Part shown: positions 35,509 through 47,014 of the stretch, piece by piece
Layout of the letters: each line of letters begins with the position of its first letter
Position numbering within the stretch: position 1 is the stretch's first letter
Notes under the pieces: model-generated
Databases searched by the model: none
What the model was told of the DNA's origin: nothing
Seen by the model: only the letters and a program-made list of their open reading frames with translations
Program-made: the position numbers and the translations under genes
Assembly: GCA_022559845.1 (NCBI GenBank)
Contig: CM040128.1
Coordinates: 178,180,413 to 178,244,412 of the forward strand
Source of the DNA: Amorphophallus konjac
Lineage: Eukaryota; Streptophyta; Magnoliopsida; Alismatales; Araceae
Length of the DNA stretch: 64,000 nucleotides
Reading direction: 5' to 3'

Positions 35509-36167
35509 AGATGAAAATTATGATCTCACCATTCTTTTGTATTTTTTTTATTCCTCCCCCCCTTTTTTTGAGTTTTTTTTAGACAAACAAATTAGCAAAC
35601 AAAGTCCAACTTAGATCCACCATCAAACTTGTCCACCGGCTAGGTAACGGGTGTGGAAGTGGGAGGCTCCCCTTGCTTTCACAAGGTCCTAATTAAGTAA
35701 CCACTTTCCCGCTTATAGCGTTTGCCGTTGACCTCTAGCCTTAGATACAAGTTTCAAAGATGATAGTGAGCCCATGTTATACTTTTTTTGTGTTTTTGAT
35801 TTTCTATTTTTTTTAATTAGTGAACTGAGCTAGTCCACCATATTTTTTTATTTTTTTAAGAACATTTCTAAGCATGAAAACTAATTACATATTGAAAGTA
35901 AAAACAAAGAAACTAAATCTATGGAAAGAGGGTAAGAATACTAACCTTAATCGCATTCCATCGTTCTTTATTTGGTAAATAAAAAATAACAAGAGTAGAA
36001 GATAAAGAAGACTTACCTGGGGGAGACACAACATTTTTTATCATTTTCAACAGTTTCTATTTTTTTTTGAGCTTTTGCGGATCTTTTTATTTTTCTGCAA
36101 AAATAAGAGTGAGCAGTAATATATATACAAAAGAAAGCACAAAGTTTATCAACTTCAAATTAAAACC
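35509..36167 (-). other. Ath-1 leader, no gene seen
   Basis: AT-rich, with long T runs on the plus strand, between the primer site and the gag-like ATG. A candidate conserved block near 35640-35720 is GC-richer. Nothing coding is visible. Confidence 0.5.
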
Positions 36168-36185
36168 TCCCCGGCAACGGCGCCA
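36168..36185 (-). other. Ath-1 primer binding site
   Basis: Minus-strand TGGCGCCGTTGCCGGGGA, complementary to the 3' end of plant tRNA-Asp as in Athila elements, four bases after the LTR. Confidence 0.88.
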
Positions 36186-36189
36186 AAAT

Positions 36190-38157
36190 TGATGCGCAAA
36201 AAACGCACGTCGTTAATACGTCCCGCTACCAAATTAAAATATCCGACCCACAAATTAAATAAATGGAATAGTTAAGTGGTGAGACCGAGTCGAATCCACA
36301 GGGAGAAGTAGATTTGAAAGTTAAAAATCTTGAGTTTTTAACAATTAAAAATCATGAAAATTGAATTGAAACCGCCTTAGAGAGATTTGGATGCAATTTA
36401 GAAAGGGTGGAATTGATAGAAGAACACATAGAAAATTATAATGAAAATAAGGTGAGTTAGGAAGAGAAATAACTTTGAAACCAAAGAGAATTAGAAGAAG
36501 TGACAGAAGAGAAAGTTGAAGATCTGAGAGTTAGGAAGTAGTTTTATGAAGAGTGCAAAGATAGAAAATGAGAGAAAGACAGTGAAAAATATAAAACACT
36601 GACATCTATTGGCGCGGATGAACAGTAAACACGTAAAAGATAGAACCTTTGAAAATTGATTATAACATTAAAACGGTGAAGAATCAGAGGAAGTGGTAGA
36701 AAAAGAACAGTTAGATCTACAAGAGAGGAACAACTTTTATGAAGAACTCAGAAATAAAAGAGGATTGAAAGGACTTCAAAATGGAGGAACAAAATAAGGT
36801 ATCAACTCAGATGAATAGGAACATACCAGGATAGAACTTAGAAAAATGTGTAATAACTTAAAAATAAAGAGGAATTAGAGACAATGGTAGAAAGATAAAA
36901 TGTATAGAATTGAAAGATGAACAACTTTGAAGAAGACAAGAAATTGAAATAACGACTAGCAAAACATGTAAATGGCTATGAAATGGCTAAAATCTTATGA
37001 ACTTGCAATAACAACCACTTAAACTTACAAAATTCTAAAACTTCTAATAATTTAAATGAATAATAAGATTGAAAGAAATTAGAACCTGAAGGGGCCTCCT
37101 GCCCCTCTCTCTCTCCTTGCTTCTTCAAAAACACTAACAACTCTTACAAAATTCTCACAAGAAATTTCAAAAGAACTAAAAATGGATTACAAGCTTCCCT
37201 CCTTAAACCACACCCCAACACCTTTTATAGGCTTGGAACTAGCCACGTTTCTCTGTTCTCTGCTCTCTCTATTCTTTGCCAAAGTTGCAGTGTGAAGCCG
37301 CGTCTGTCGAAGTCCATCGTGAGCAGTCGATCGATGGCGCCCCTACGTGTTGAGGCCACATGCGCGTGGAGAAGTTGCATGAGCCTCCTGGGTGGACTTC
37401 CACCTTGGCCGACTTGGCCTTTGCTGAGCCTCGCCAGCGTTGGGCTTCCGCGTGAGAGCCCACTCGTGCTGCCTGCATGAAGAGTCCACGTCGCATGCTA
37501 TATGTGAAGTCACGTTGCTTTGTGACTTTTGAAGCCTTGCATGTGAAGCCTTTTGCCATGGAGCCCATAGTGAGCCCCCATACATGAAAGCTTTGAAGCC
37601 TTTGGTTGCTTTATAATGTGAAGGGCCCATGTGCTCTGTGTTACGAACCTGCAGATAAACATTTAGATATGTAATATAGATATAGCAGGAGGGTTGCAAT
37701 ATGTTATATATATATTATATAATATCTTTATATGTGAGATATATGTATAGATGTGTTATTTATAAGTGTATATTTATATATATATTTATATATATAAATC
37801 TATATATCTAACATAAAAATATATATATCTAATATATATATATCAATATATATCTAATGTATACTATCTATATCCTATATAAAGAATTATTTTGCTTTTC
37901 GCTCTCTCTTTTTTTTTCTTTTTATTTTCCTTTTATTTTATTTGGATTAAGATTGGGCTTGGTCGGCATAGGCTTTGGCTCATTCTTGAGTAGACTTGTG
38001 AGTGCCTGTAAAATATAATCAAAATTTAATTAAATCAGGAAATTAAATATTTTGATCTGAAATTGAAATTAAGTGTGATAAATGCATAGTGATGCATATT
38101 AATGCTCATAAAAGTGTGCTATAACATGAATTACAATGTAAAATTACACACTTATCA
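36190..38157 (-). repeat. Ath-1 5' LTR
   Basis: Minus-strand ends TGATAAGTG...GCGCATCA. TATAAAAG lies at 37222-37229 on the minus strand. Nearly identical to 30466-32426 apart from scattered substitutions and microsatellite length. Confidence 0.92.
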
Positions 38158-40006
38158 TGTGCTTATGCAGAATGGTAGGGTTATAGCCTATTCCTCGAGG
38201 CAACTAAGGAAGCATGAAGAGAATTATCTCGTCCATGACTTGGAACTCGCTGCCATAGTGTTTGCTCTGAAAATTTGGAGGCACTATTTATATGGAGAGG
38301 CTTTTACTATATTCTTTGACCATAAGAGCTTTAAATACTTGTTTTCTCAAAACGAACTTAACATGAGACAGAGAAGGTGGCTTGAGTATTTGAAGGATTT
38401 TGATTTCTCTATTGAGTACCATCCTGGAAAAGGCAATGTGGTGGCTGATGCCTTGAGCCGTAAGCCAATAGCAAAATTGTCAAGTCTCATGTTGCAATAA
38501 TGGAGACTGCTGGAACAGTTAGCTAGTTTGGATCTCAGTGTTAGTGAGGATCGGGTAATGATTGCTCAATTTCAGCTTTGTCCTGAATTATTAACGGAAA
38601 TCAAGTCCATGTAAGAAAATGATCCTATGTTGGTAGAAGTCAAGCAGAATCTGAGAAATAGGCCAGATTTTATGTTAGCCAATGACGGCTAGTTATTGTT
38701 TCAAGGAAGAACATGTGCTCCTGATATGGCAGAAGTAAAAGGCAAGATTTTAGAAGAAACCCATAGGTCCAAGTATACTATTCACCCTGGAGGTACTAAG
38801 ATGTATTAGGATTTAAAAAGGACATTTTGGTGGCAGAGTATGAAAGAGGAAGTGGCAGAATTTGTGAGTAGATGCTTAGTATGTCAACAAGTCAAGGCTG
38901 AACATTTTAGACCCGCAGGGAAGTTAAAGCCGCTAGATATACCACAATGGAAGTGGGAAAGTGTCGACATGGACTTTATCATGGGTCTCCCTAGAACTCG
39001 TGGTGGATTCGATGTAGTGTGGGTCATTGTCGATAGACTAACTACGTCCGCTCATTTCATATCCATTAAGTCAAAGTGGACAGTTGATGTTTTGTCTACC
39101 CTGTATATGAAGGAAGTGGTAAGACTGCATGGAGTACCAGTAAGCATTGTGTCAAACAGAGACCCCCGGTTTACTTCTCATTTTTGGAAAGGACTGCAAG
39201 AATCATTGGGAACCCATCTGAATTTCAGCACCGCCTTTCATCCTCAGACAGACGGACAGACTGAAAGAACTAACCAGATCATTGAAGATATGTTAAGGGC
39301 TTGCATGATTGATTTTGGAGGCAATTGGCATGAGCACTTGACTTTGATCGAGTTCGCCTACAATAACAGTTACCAATCCAGTATCCAGATGGCTCCGTTC
39401 GAGGCCCTTTATGGGAGGAGTTGTCGATCACCATTGTGTTGGGATGAGATAGGAGAGAAGCAATGGCTGGGACCGAAGCTCATTTCAGAATCATCCAAGA
39501 ACATTCGCATTATTCAAGATCGTCTGCAAGTGACACAATCGAGACAAAAAAGTTATGCTGATAGCAGAATAAGAGCCTTGGAGTTTCAAATAGGCGAGCA
39601 TGTATTCTTGAAGGTTTCGCCAATGAGAGGAATTTGAAGGTTCGGCATCCATGGCAAGCTAAGTCCGAGATACATTGGCCCTTTCGAGATTTTGGAGAGA
39701 GTGGGGGAAGTTGATTACAGATTAGCTTTACCACCTCAGTTATTTGGAGTACATAATGTTTTCCACGTATCTATGTTGTGGAAATATGTTTATGACCCCA
39801 CTCACATCATTCAACATGCGGACCTGGAATTAAAGGAAGATTTAACGTATGAAGAAAAGCTAATCAAGATTTTGGATCGGAAGTATCAGCAACTCAGGAA
39901 TCTTTCCATACCTATGGTCAGGGTTCAATGGAGCCAACGTGGAACTGAAGAAGCTACTTGGGAGTCCGAAGATGCTATCAGGAAGCAATACCCTGATTTA
40001 TTCTAA
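38158..40006 (+). pseudogene. pol: Tek-2 RNase H remainder, integrase and chromodomain
   Basis: A single frame from the Ath-1 junction to TAA at 40004-40006, with several stops. RNase H continues as [26 protein letters not shown] and DHKSFKYL. Integrase has the zinc-finger CLVCQQV, the first Asp (DMDFIMGLP) and the Glu (TDGQTERTNQ). The second catalytic Asp has become Asn (SNRDPRFTS, where SDRDPRF is usual). A GPY/F-type segment (RYIGPFEILERVG, HNVFHVSML) and a chromodomain-type end (ILDRKYQQLRNLSIPMVRVQW, EEATWESEDAIRKQYPDLF) follow, as in Tekay/Del elements. Confidence 0.9.
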
Positions 40007-40066
40007 GGTCAGTTACCTTACTCCCCATTTTGATAAGTGCAGTGAATTTGGAGGACCAAATTCCTT

Positions 40067-40080
40067 AAAGCGGGGGAGGA
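40067..40080 (+). other. Tek-2 polypurine tract
   Basis: AAAGCGGGGGAGGA directly before the 3' LTR TGTAGCACC. Confidence 0.88.
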
Positions 40081-43047
40081 TGTAGCACCCCGGTAGAGCA
40101 TTCGATAAAATAACGAGAAATTAACAAGAAATCCTATGGAAAATACGGTAAGAAAAATTCCAACCAATGTATAAAAATCCATAAAAATTATAATCATATA
40201 GAGGACTAAAAATTTAGGTAAATTGTCTTCTATAGGAAATCTTAAATAAAATTCGAAGCCAGTCGAATTAAGAGAATTAGGGCTAATCCACGTTTTACCA
40301 TATCGGGCCTTGGATCATCTAATTCGGACTCGTTTCTCGACCGTTTGAGCTCAGATCGGACCCAATCGAATGGCCATGATGTGTAGGTCATTTCCCCTTG
40401 ATTTTCTCACCGAAACCCTAACTCAGAAATTTGAATTTTTAGGCAAGACGACGGCATGACCGGGTCAATGCGTGAATCACGTGCGACCAGAGTCGTGGAC
40501 TCTATCCTCTCGATCGATCCCTCTAGAAATTGATTAATCCTATAAAACTAACCCTAAGGTCTCCTAGCATCGATGTTTGGTGGCCGCGGCCGGTGAGGTG
40601 CGAGGACGAGGGCGTATTCCAGTGATCTCTTAAAGGGGTTTTCTATTGTGGCCGGCGTCGTTGTCCCCTCTTCTTCCTTGTTTAAGGTAGGTTCTAGTAG
40701 ACCAAACCTCAAACATAATACATCATTGGATTCATCTCTAAGCCCTCTTTCATTTTATACCAAAAGCTTTAAATTTCATTCTATATCATGCGAGTATTAG
40801 TTGTTTTAGTAAGAGCATGTTAAAACTAGGGTTACCATTGTTATCTTCGATTAAAGACTAGGCTAGCAAGCTTAAAATTTCAATTAATCAATCCATGGCA
40901 TACATCTTTTCGTTCTCTTTCTAGTGGTATGCTTTTGCCCAATTTCTATGCTCTATATCGACTGGATTGTTGATGTTAGTCGGATGTTTGCCGGGCACCG
41001 GAAAGGCGATCAGGCCACAGTTCTACAGGAACTACTCAGCACTGAACGACCTCACGATAGACCGCCAGGTCTGGGGTCGGCGGTTGTGGCTTGACCGTTT
41101 ACATTGTTTTGCGATCGACACCCCATGGTCATAGAAGGCCCAATGATAGACCGTGCGGTTGGGCAGGCGGCTTCTCTCTAGACTGCTTGGAAACCCTAGC
41201 GGCTGTTCGATAGACCGCGTAAGGCATGTAGGGTTTCGGACTTACATGACATGAGCGGCCTAGCGATAGACCGCTAGACCCTGTCCAGCGGCTCTGGTTA
41301 GACCGCGTATGTCTCGCAAATTGATTTATTCTATGTGCTAAGTATGTCGTTCTTGTTAAGCTATGCTTGTGCAGATCAGAAACTCATATAAGGAACTGGT
41401 AAATTATGGAACATATGATCTAATTATCTTATTGTTCATGATTGATATCTCCTTTCCAATCATAATTTCCTCATTGTTCTTATCAATTAATGAAGCATAA
41501 ATTGTAATCATGTTTATGTTGGAAATGGAGTAATGATACTAGGATTGTTTTGATAGTCACTCCACTCCGGTGGTACTGACTGACCGTGATACATTATTTT
41601 CTGACGTTTTAAGCAATCAATTCTTATAATAGTTGGGACTCTCTGCCGGATACTCCTTCCGTCGGATTAGGACCTCTATTACGGGACCTCCGTAAGCCCC
41701 CGCGAGCCTGGGATTCCCACTAGGACACTGGACAGGTTGTACCACAAATCTTGCACCTATTAACTCGACCGAATCGCTTGCTTATGCCCAAGCTGGAGTC
41801 GGGTCTGTCCTGGAGATAGCGGCCCTTGGGGGACCGTTTCTATCACTGGACGGCCTGGGCATGACCGCCTGAGACACTAAGTGGTCCTCGGATGACCGCG
41901 TTCAACTGGCCTGTGCGTCGACCTTCTCGCCATGTGCGTCAACCTTCTTGCTATGTGCGTCGACCTTAGTTTGTAAACGGCCCGTATCAGACCGTCTAGT
42001 CTTGATGACGGCCCCCTTTGGACCGTGCCTACTCCTTCATTCTGGGCTTGGACCCTTTGGGCCAGCTAGCCTTTAAGCGGTCCAGCCTAGACCGTTTATG
42101 TCATAGGACGGCCTGAGCATGTCCGTTTACATCCAGAACTGGTTTTCATATGTTTTGCTTGTATTCTATTCCAAATCTCTTGACTTCTCAGTCAATCATG
42201 AAATATCACTTGATCTTAGAGATTAAGTTACACAGCTTGACCTTGAAATTCTGGCCGATTTTAAATGAATGTCTCAGATGGTTACTTGCGATCTTGGATC
42301 CAACAAATCAATGCCAACACATCATAAGGGCCCGATCTGGTCCTGAGAGGAGCGCCCGAAAAGTACTAGTGCCCCGGGGAGTTATAATGACATGGTGAGG
42401 CATTGCACCAAGTGCATGACTAGAGTGATATCTATGACATTCGTTCATTTCTATATTCTTGGAATTCCTACGTGGAATTACTTCTACTTGACTTGCTTGT
42501 TTATTTACTTGATCGGCCAAGTACAAGGAAATGATATCTCAATTCTATATTGCTTCATTCTATTGTGTTGGTTGTTTTATCGCCAATTATTTTATGCAAT
42601 GGAATTAAATCAAATTGTTAATTACTTACACTCTGCCTGCTATTACCTACTGAGCGTTTGCTCACCTAGTTTTTCCCCCTATTTCAGGTAGCTCCGGTGA
42701 GGACTCACAAACTGATGGGGATGGGCAGGAGTGAAGACCTTGGAGCGAGCCAGCTAGAAAGCCGTCTGGAGTTGTCCCTAGATAGTTTGAGTCTGATAGT
42801 TGTAGTACTGTCCAAGAGTTGTAATTGAATATTCGGTTGTTATGTAATTGTTTTAAGTTGGTGGATATTGGATATTTTATGTTTCTATAAGTTGGAATAA
42901 ATGGTTAATTAGGTTTAATTCCATCTCTTGGTTATTATGTTATTATTGGAGTTATTTTAGTGCTAGCCCAAAGCACAGCATGTCTAGAAATCAACGTATT
43001 TTAACTTTCTACTGCCGCGTCCCGATATTCCGCGTCGGGGCGTGACA
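40081..43047 (+). repeat. Tek-2 3' LTR
   Basis: Same layout as 24767-27734, with TATAAAAC at 40541 and the GACCG motif array at about 41040-41320 and 41815-42130. It ends GTGACA followed by CGGCA. Confidence 0.92.
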
Positions 43048-43246
43048 CGGCAAGTTCGGGAGGGTGGAGTGAAATTGAAGAAGCCTGCCATACCAACGGC
43101 AAACCAGGGTCTCATACAGTGACCCAATCCATGAGCTCCCTGGTCAAGGACATTGGGTAATCTAGTTGAGGAGCGCCAGCTCCAACGGAAGAAAATTTGG
43201 GTCACCAAGGAGGAGGCCCGAATCCTCAAACGGGCAAGGGCAGAAG
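43048..43246 (+). pseudogene. Tat-2 middle piece
   Basis: 43048-43052 is the CGGCA duplication. The repeat-protein frame continues from 43053 (QVREGGVKLKKP) to TGA at 43120-43122. A second reading, LVEERQLQRKKIWVTKEEARILKRARAE, runs into GPP-2 at 43247 and resumes at 50944; similar Lys/Arg/Glu-rich strings occur upstream of gag in Tat elements. Confidence 0.6.
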
Positions 43247-45645
43247 TGATGAGGGCATCCCTTGCCCCTCCACATTTTCTCCGGACTCAGATTGTTCGTC
43301 AGCAAGCGTCATTATGCTAGTCATGTATTTTTGAGTCTAGTCATGTAATCTTCACATTTTCTTTGAGTCAATATCATGTAATTTTCCCTTTATTTGAGTC
43401 ATGTACCTAGGTTGTTGAGTCATTTTCCTAAGTATTGAGTCATTATGTTGGTTTGATAGGTTAATGGGCCCAATTCATTGGGCTAGGCCCAGGGGCACCC
43501 CTCCCTTAGACTGTTTGGTCATTAGTTAGTTTGTCAGGGTCAGTTTGGTCTTAGGAAAAGTGTGGAGTCTATAAATAGTCCCACCCCACTCTCATTTGTA
43601 ACAACTTATGCTTGAATAATGAATCCAGAAAATTTCCACACCTTCTAGTTCCCTATCAATATCTCCCTCTCTCTCTCTCTCTTACTATCACTCTCTCTAA
43701 GTGGGTTGTGCCCCCTCTCTCTCTCCTCCCCACCCCAATTTCGAAATTCATTCTCTCTCCTTCTTATTCACCCCTCATTAAGGCCCCTTCCCCTTCCCCA
43801 TGCACTCATTCAATTCCCCCTCCAACCCCTAGGTGGAAACTCCTTCTCCTAGGCACCTTTCCACTCTCCCAAGCAACCCTTCCTCTCCCCAAGGTTGAAG
43901 GGGCTTTTCCCTAAGCCCAAATTCGAATTTCCCTCTCCCTAGGGCTGTGCCCTTCCATCTCCCCACCTCCTAAACCACCCTAGGTCGAATTCCATCTCCC
44001 CCCAACAGCCAAGTTTGCCCCCCACCTCCTCTCCTACTCACCATCTCTCTTGTGCACCTCCATCTTCCCCCCCACCACCCTTTGCAGCTCCAGCTCTTCC
44101 TCCACACATCCCTGCCCCCCTAGGCCTCTTGGAATATCCTAGCCACGTCCCTCCCCCCTCCACAAACCATCAGCCATCACTCCCAGGCTATGCTACCCTC
44201 TCTTCCATTCCCTTAATCTTGCTGGTTTGCAGTTTCAGATAGCAGGTCGCAGGCAGCAGCATTAGGTCCTGAAAGTTGCATCGGATCCGGCCTTTCCCTG
44301 GTCCTTCTGGTGTCAAGGCCTACATCTATGGAAAGTTCGTCCAGAGAGCTTTCAAGGCGAGGTGGTTTCGTCGACATCTGAGTTCCGAGCTGCCGGTAGG
44401 AGCGATTCTCCCTCAACTGCGCAGGACCTCTCAGGCAGGAAACCAGAACGAGAGTGGAAGCTCGACCACGACGAACCTTTTGGGATTAAGATCAAGTGTT
44501 CTTCAGAAAAATCTTCCCTCTCAAGTCCTCTTTCATCCTCAAGAAGCAGAGCTGCATTTGGACACCGGCATCTAAAGTTACGAATTTTATACTCCAAGTG
44601 TGTCAGGTCAGTTTACAAAAGCCAGAACCGACACCCCTCTACTCATCTGATCGTCCCGGTCTTCTCCGACATCTGCCGACCACGCCGTTGGTGCCGACAG
44701 AAAGAAGACTCGACCACGGTTCCAACAGTTCAGGTCTCGTCTCAATCAGAGCTTGGTAGATATCGCGGCACCCTCTGCAATCAGCCACATTGTTCTGCAC
44801 TAGACAAAGGCAGAACCAATCAGTCCGGTTCCAGACTTTTCCCCGGCCAGCAACGACTTTACCAAGCACAGAAAAAATTCAGAGGTCATCCTTGGTCCGT
44901 TGGCAAGCTTTTGGCACAAGTCTCATCAAGTTCTGAGCTCTTTGGAATTTTGGGCAGCATCATCACCGCCTTCCTGTCCAGCAACTCTGAAGATTGGCAG
45001 AACCGGCAACGATCCGAACGTCGGGTTTTCTTCATAACTCCCCCACCCCGCTTGGCCGGCTGAAGGCCCCTCCCTGCGTGGAGGTAGTATTGGATGTAAT
45101 AAGATTAATCCCCACCCTAAGATCACCCCTCCTGCGAGAGGCGTAGTGGTGTAATCTTGCCATTTCAGGTTGAAGCGACACCGACACGGCGTGCGGGTGT
45201 ATACCCTCGCCTCCCCGCTCGCCCCCGTCTCCGGCCGGAGTCGGCGTCTTCACGCCGGCTAGGTGAGCTCCTGAACATCTCTCATTGCTTTAATGGACTT
45301 GCTTAGCTTAGTATTGCTATAGTTACTCCGTCGGCGGTAAGAGAGTGTCCGATCTTAAATTGCCACCAAAGTGAGTGACCACCGCGGGCGAGTTGTGAGA
45401 GCATCCACTTAACCCACACCCTTGGTGTGTTGGCCGCTCATGATTTGGGCATCCTAGGTCCATTTTGGGTTCTCCCCAAGCTAGCCAACCATTGGAGTCT
45501 CAAGGTCCCGCCTCGGACCCTCTCCAACATCGCCTAGTCACCATCGGGCACTAAGTGTGCGCCATACGGGTGAGCTCGCTAGTGTGAGTCCGCTGCTCAA
45601 AACTTGAATGCTTGCGAAATAGGTCCATAGGTCGGTTTTACATCA
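43247..45645 (+). repeat. GPP-2 5' LTR
   Basis: Four perfect TGAGTCA sites (43364-43370, 43395-43401, 43416-43422, 43436-43442), then TGGGCC at 43465 and TGGGCT at 43479, then TATAAATA at 43570-43577. About 43650-44220 is C/T-rich. The CTTC-loop hairpin is at 45240-45259, followed by TAG/GTGAGC. The block around GAAGCGACACCG just before the hairpin is the part most similar to GPP-1. Confidence 0.92.
43570..43577 (+). promoter_or_regulatory. TATA box of GPP-2 5' LTR
   Basis: TATAAATA in context gtctataaatagtccc; repeated at 48855-48862 in the 3' LTR. Confidence 0.75.
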
Positions 45646-45647
45646 AG

Positions 45648-45659
45648 TGGTATCAGAGC
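45648..45659 (+). other. GPP-2 primer binding site
   Basis: TGGTATCAGAGC two bases after the LTR end, initiator-Met tRNA type. Confidence 0.88.
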
Positions 45660-45697
45660 AAGTTCACAACTTGTCTCTATCAAGTTGGTCCTAGGGC

Positions 45698-47014
45698 ATG
45701 TCTATGCATTTAGAGTCTTCAAGTGCATCACTCTTGTCCCCTAGTATGGCCACCTCATATCGACATTACCAATCGGCCCACTCCATAAGTCCAAGCCACC
45801 AAGAGATGCCTACCACTAACACCCATAACTTCCCTGGCCATGTCAACTACTTCATGAAAGCCTTGACCTATGCCAATGAGCGGCTTGATAACATATCGGG
45901 CCGACTCAACCAACTTGGAGAAAATAGGCCCGCCCCAAGGACAGAAGATAGGATGGTCCCTTTCCCACTTCCCACCTTTGATGGAACCTCTCCTAGTGAA
46001 TATTTAGATTGGGAAGCTACAATGGATCAATACTTCACTTGGTATCCTATGTCCGAGGATGAAAAGGCAGGGGTTGCCAAAATGCAACTTACCAAACGGG
46101 CAGAAACTTATTGGATGCAAATTGTCGGGCTAAAGGTACTTAGAAGGGAAACTCCCATCACCACTTGGAAGGACATGAAGGAGCAACTTAGGGCAAAATA
46201 TATGTCCCCTTCCTACCCAGGTTACCAAAGCCCAAGGAGCACTCCCACTCCCTCAACCCCACCCGACCAAAACCTCACCCCTAAAACCCAAGTATCTAAG
46301 GCCTCCACCTCCTCACCCAACCCCATAAGGTCCCCCACACCCCAACCAAAACCCCCTCCCCTAACCTACACTAGTCAAGCCCCTTTAACCCCCACCTCCA
46401 CCCCAAATGATCCCAAGGGCAAGAGACCCTTAACCGACCCGATTCCCTCCATAAGGACCACCACTCATCCAACCTTCACCACTCAAACCCAAGTGGACCC
46501 CATGACCACCCCTCCACCTAGGCCCATAATGGCCATCACCCCCCAACCCAAAACCCCTCACCCAACCCACCTCCCGCTTCCTACACCAATCTTTCCCCAA
46601 CCTAGGCCTCCTCTACTTCCCCTTCCTATCCAAATCCAAGTCCACCCTTGCCCACCACCCCAAGTGCACCATGCTCCAGCTATCACCAATTCTCCCGCAT
46701 TAGACCTACCCAACCCATTAACACTAGGAATTGAAACCCACACACCCATCCACATGGAAATAGATGCTAGTCCAGAACAAAAACCTACCCTAGAGAAAAT
46801 CCAAGAACCTCCACTTCCACCCACCTCTCCTAGTCCGGATCATCAAAAGCCACACACCTTCACCATGAATGAAGTCATACTCCAATGGCTCAAACAAGGA
46901 CCCACCCTTCCTAGCTCACCCCCACCTCCCTCACCGTTGGGATACCCATCCCAAATTGCCCCCCTCAACTCCTATCACACCACAATACAATCCTACTATG
47001 AGGTAGAAGGATGA
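45698..47014 (+). pseudogene. gag: GPP-2 gag-like N-terminal frame with Pro/Thr-rich tail
   Basis: 438 codons open from the ATG at 45698 (a second Met lies about 17 codons in). Residues about 85-170 match the retrotransposon gag capsid pattern: FPLPTFDGTSPSEYLDWEA, LTKRAETYWMQ and ITTWKDMKEQLRAKY. A long Pro/Thr-rich segment follows with no zinc knuckle. The C-terminal part (HTFTMNEVILQWLK, NSYHTTIQSYYEVE) aligns with the middle of the GPP-1 frame. The stop at 47012-47014 is caused by an extra base near 47011, after which homology continues in another frame. So this was joined to the next frame. GPP-1 lacks the gag part. Confidence 0.78.

Larger units (their letters stand above)
30466..38157 (-). 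mobile_element. Ath-1: non-autonomous Athila-like LTR retrotransposon inside Tek-2
   Basis: LTRs at 36190-38157 (5', 1968 bp) and 30466-32426 (3', 1961 bp) on the minus strand. Target duplications TGTGC lie at 30461-30465 and 38158-38162. The primer site is the Asp-tRNA type used by Athila elements, and a GTTGGGAGGTG polypurine tract precedes the 3' LTR. The 3.8-kb interior has one gag-like frame and no protease, RT, RNase H or integrase, so it is a large derivative dependent on others. The LTRs are very similar and the internal frame has only two stops, so insertion looks fairly recent. Confidence 0.9.
24767..43047 (+). mobile_element. Tek-2: Tekay/Del-like chromodomain gypsy element, split by Ath-1
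   Basis: LTRs of 2968 and 2967 bp (TGTAGCACC...GTGACA) flank a Met-tRNA primer site, gag, protease, RT, RNase H, integrase, chromodomain and a polypurine tract. Target duplications CGGCA lie at 24762-24766 and 43048-43052. Ath-1 (30466-38157) interrupts the RNase H codons with its own TGTGC duplications. The two LTRs show scattered differences over their length, clearly more than the Ath-1 LTR pair, in line with Tek-2 being older. Multiple stops, one frameshift and a lost integrase Asp make it inactive. Confidence 0.93.

Noticed and set aside
37269..37699. Minus-strand frames of about 100-118 codons in both Ath-1 LTRs
   Set aside because: They overlap each other in different frames, lie in the LTR, and have no recognisable content.
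44362..45063. A 233-codon frame inside the GPP-2 5' LTR
   Set aside because: Broken in the near-identical 3' LTR and unrelated to the similar-length frame in GPP-1; treated as chance.
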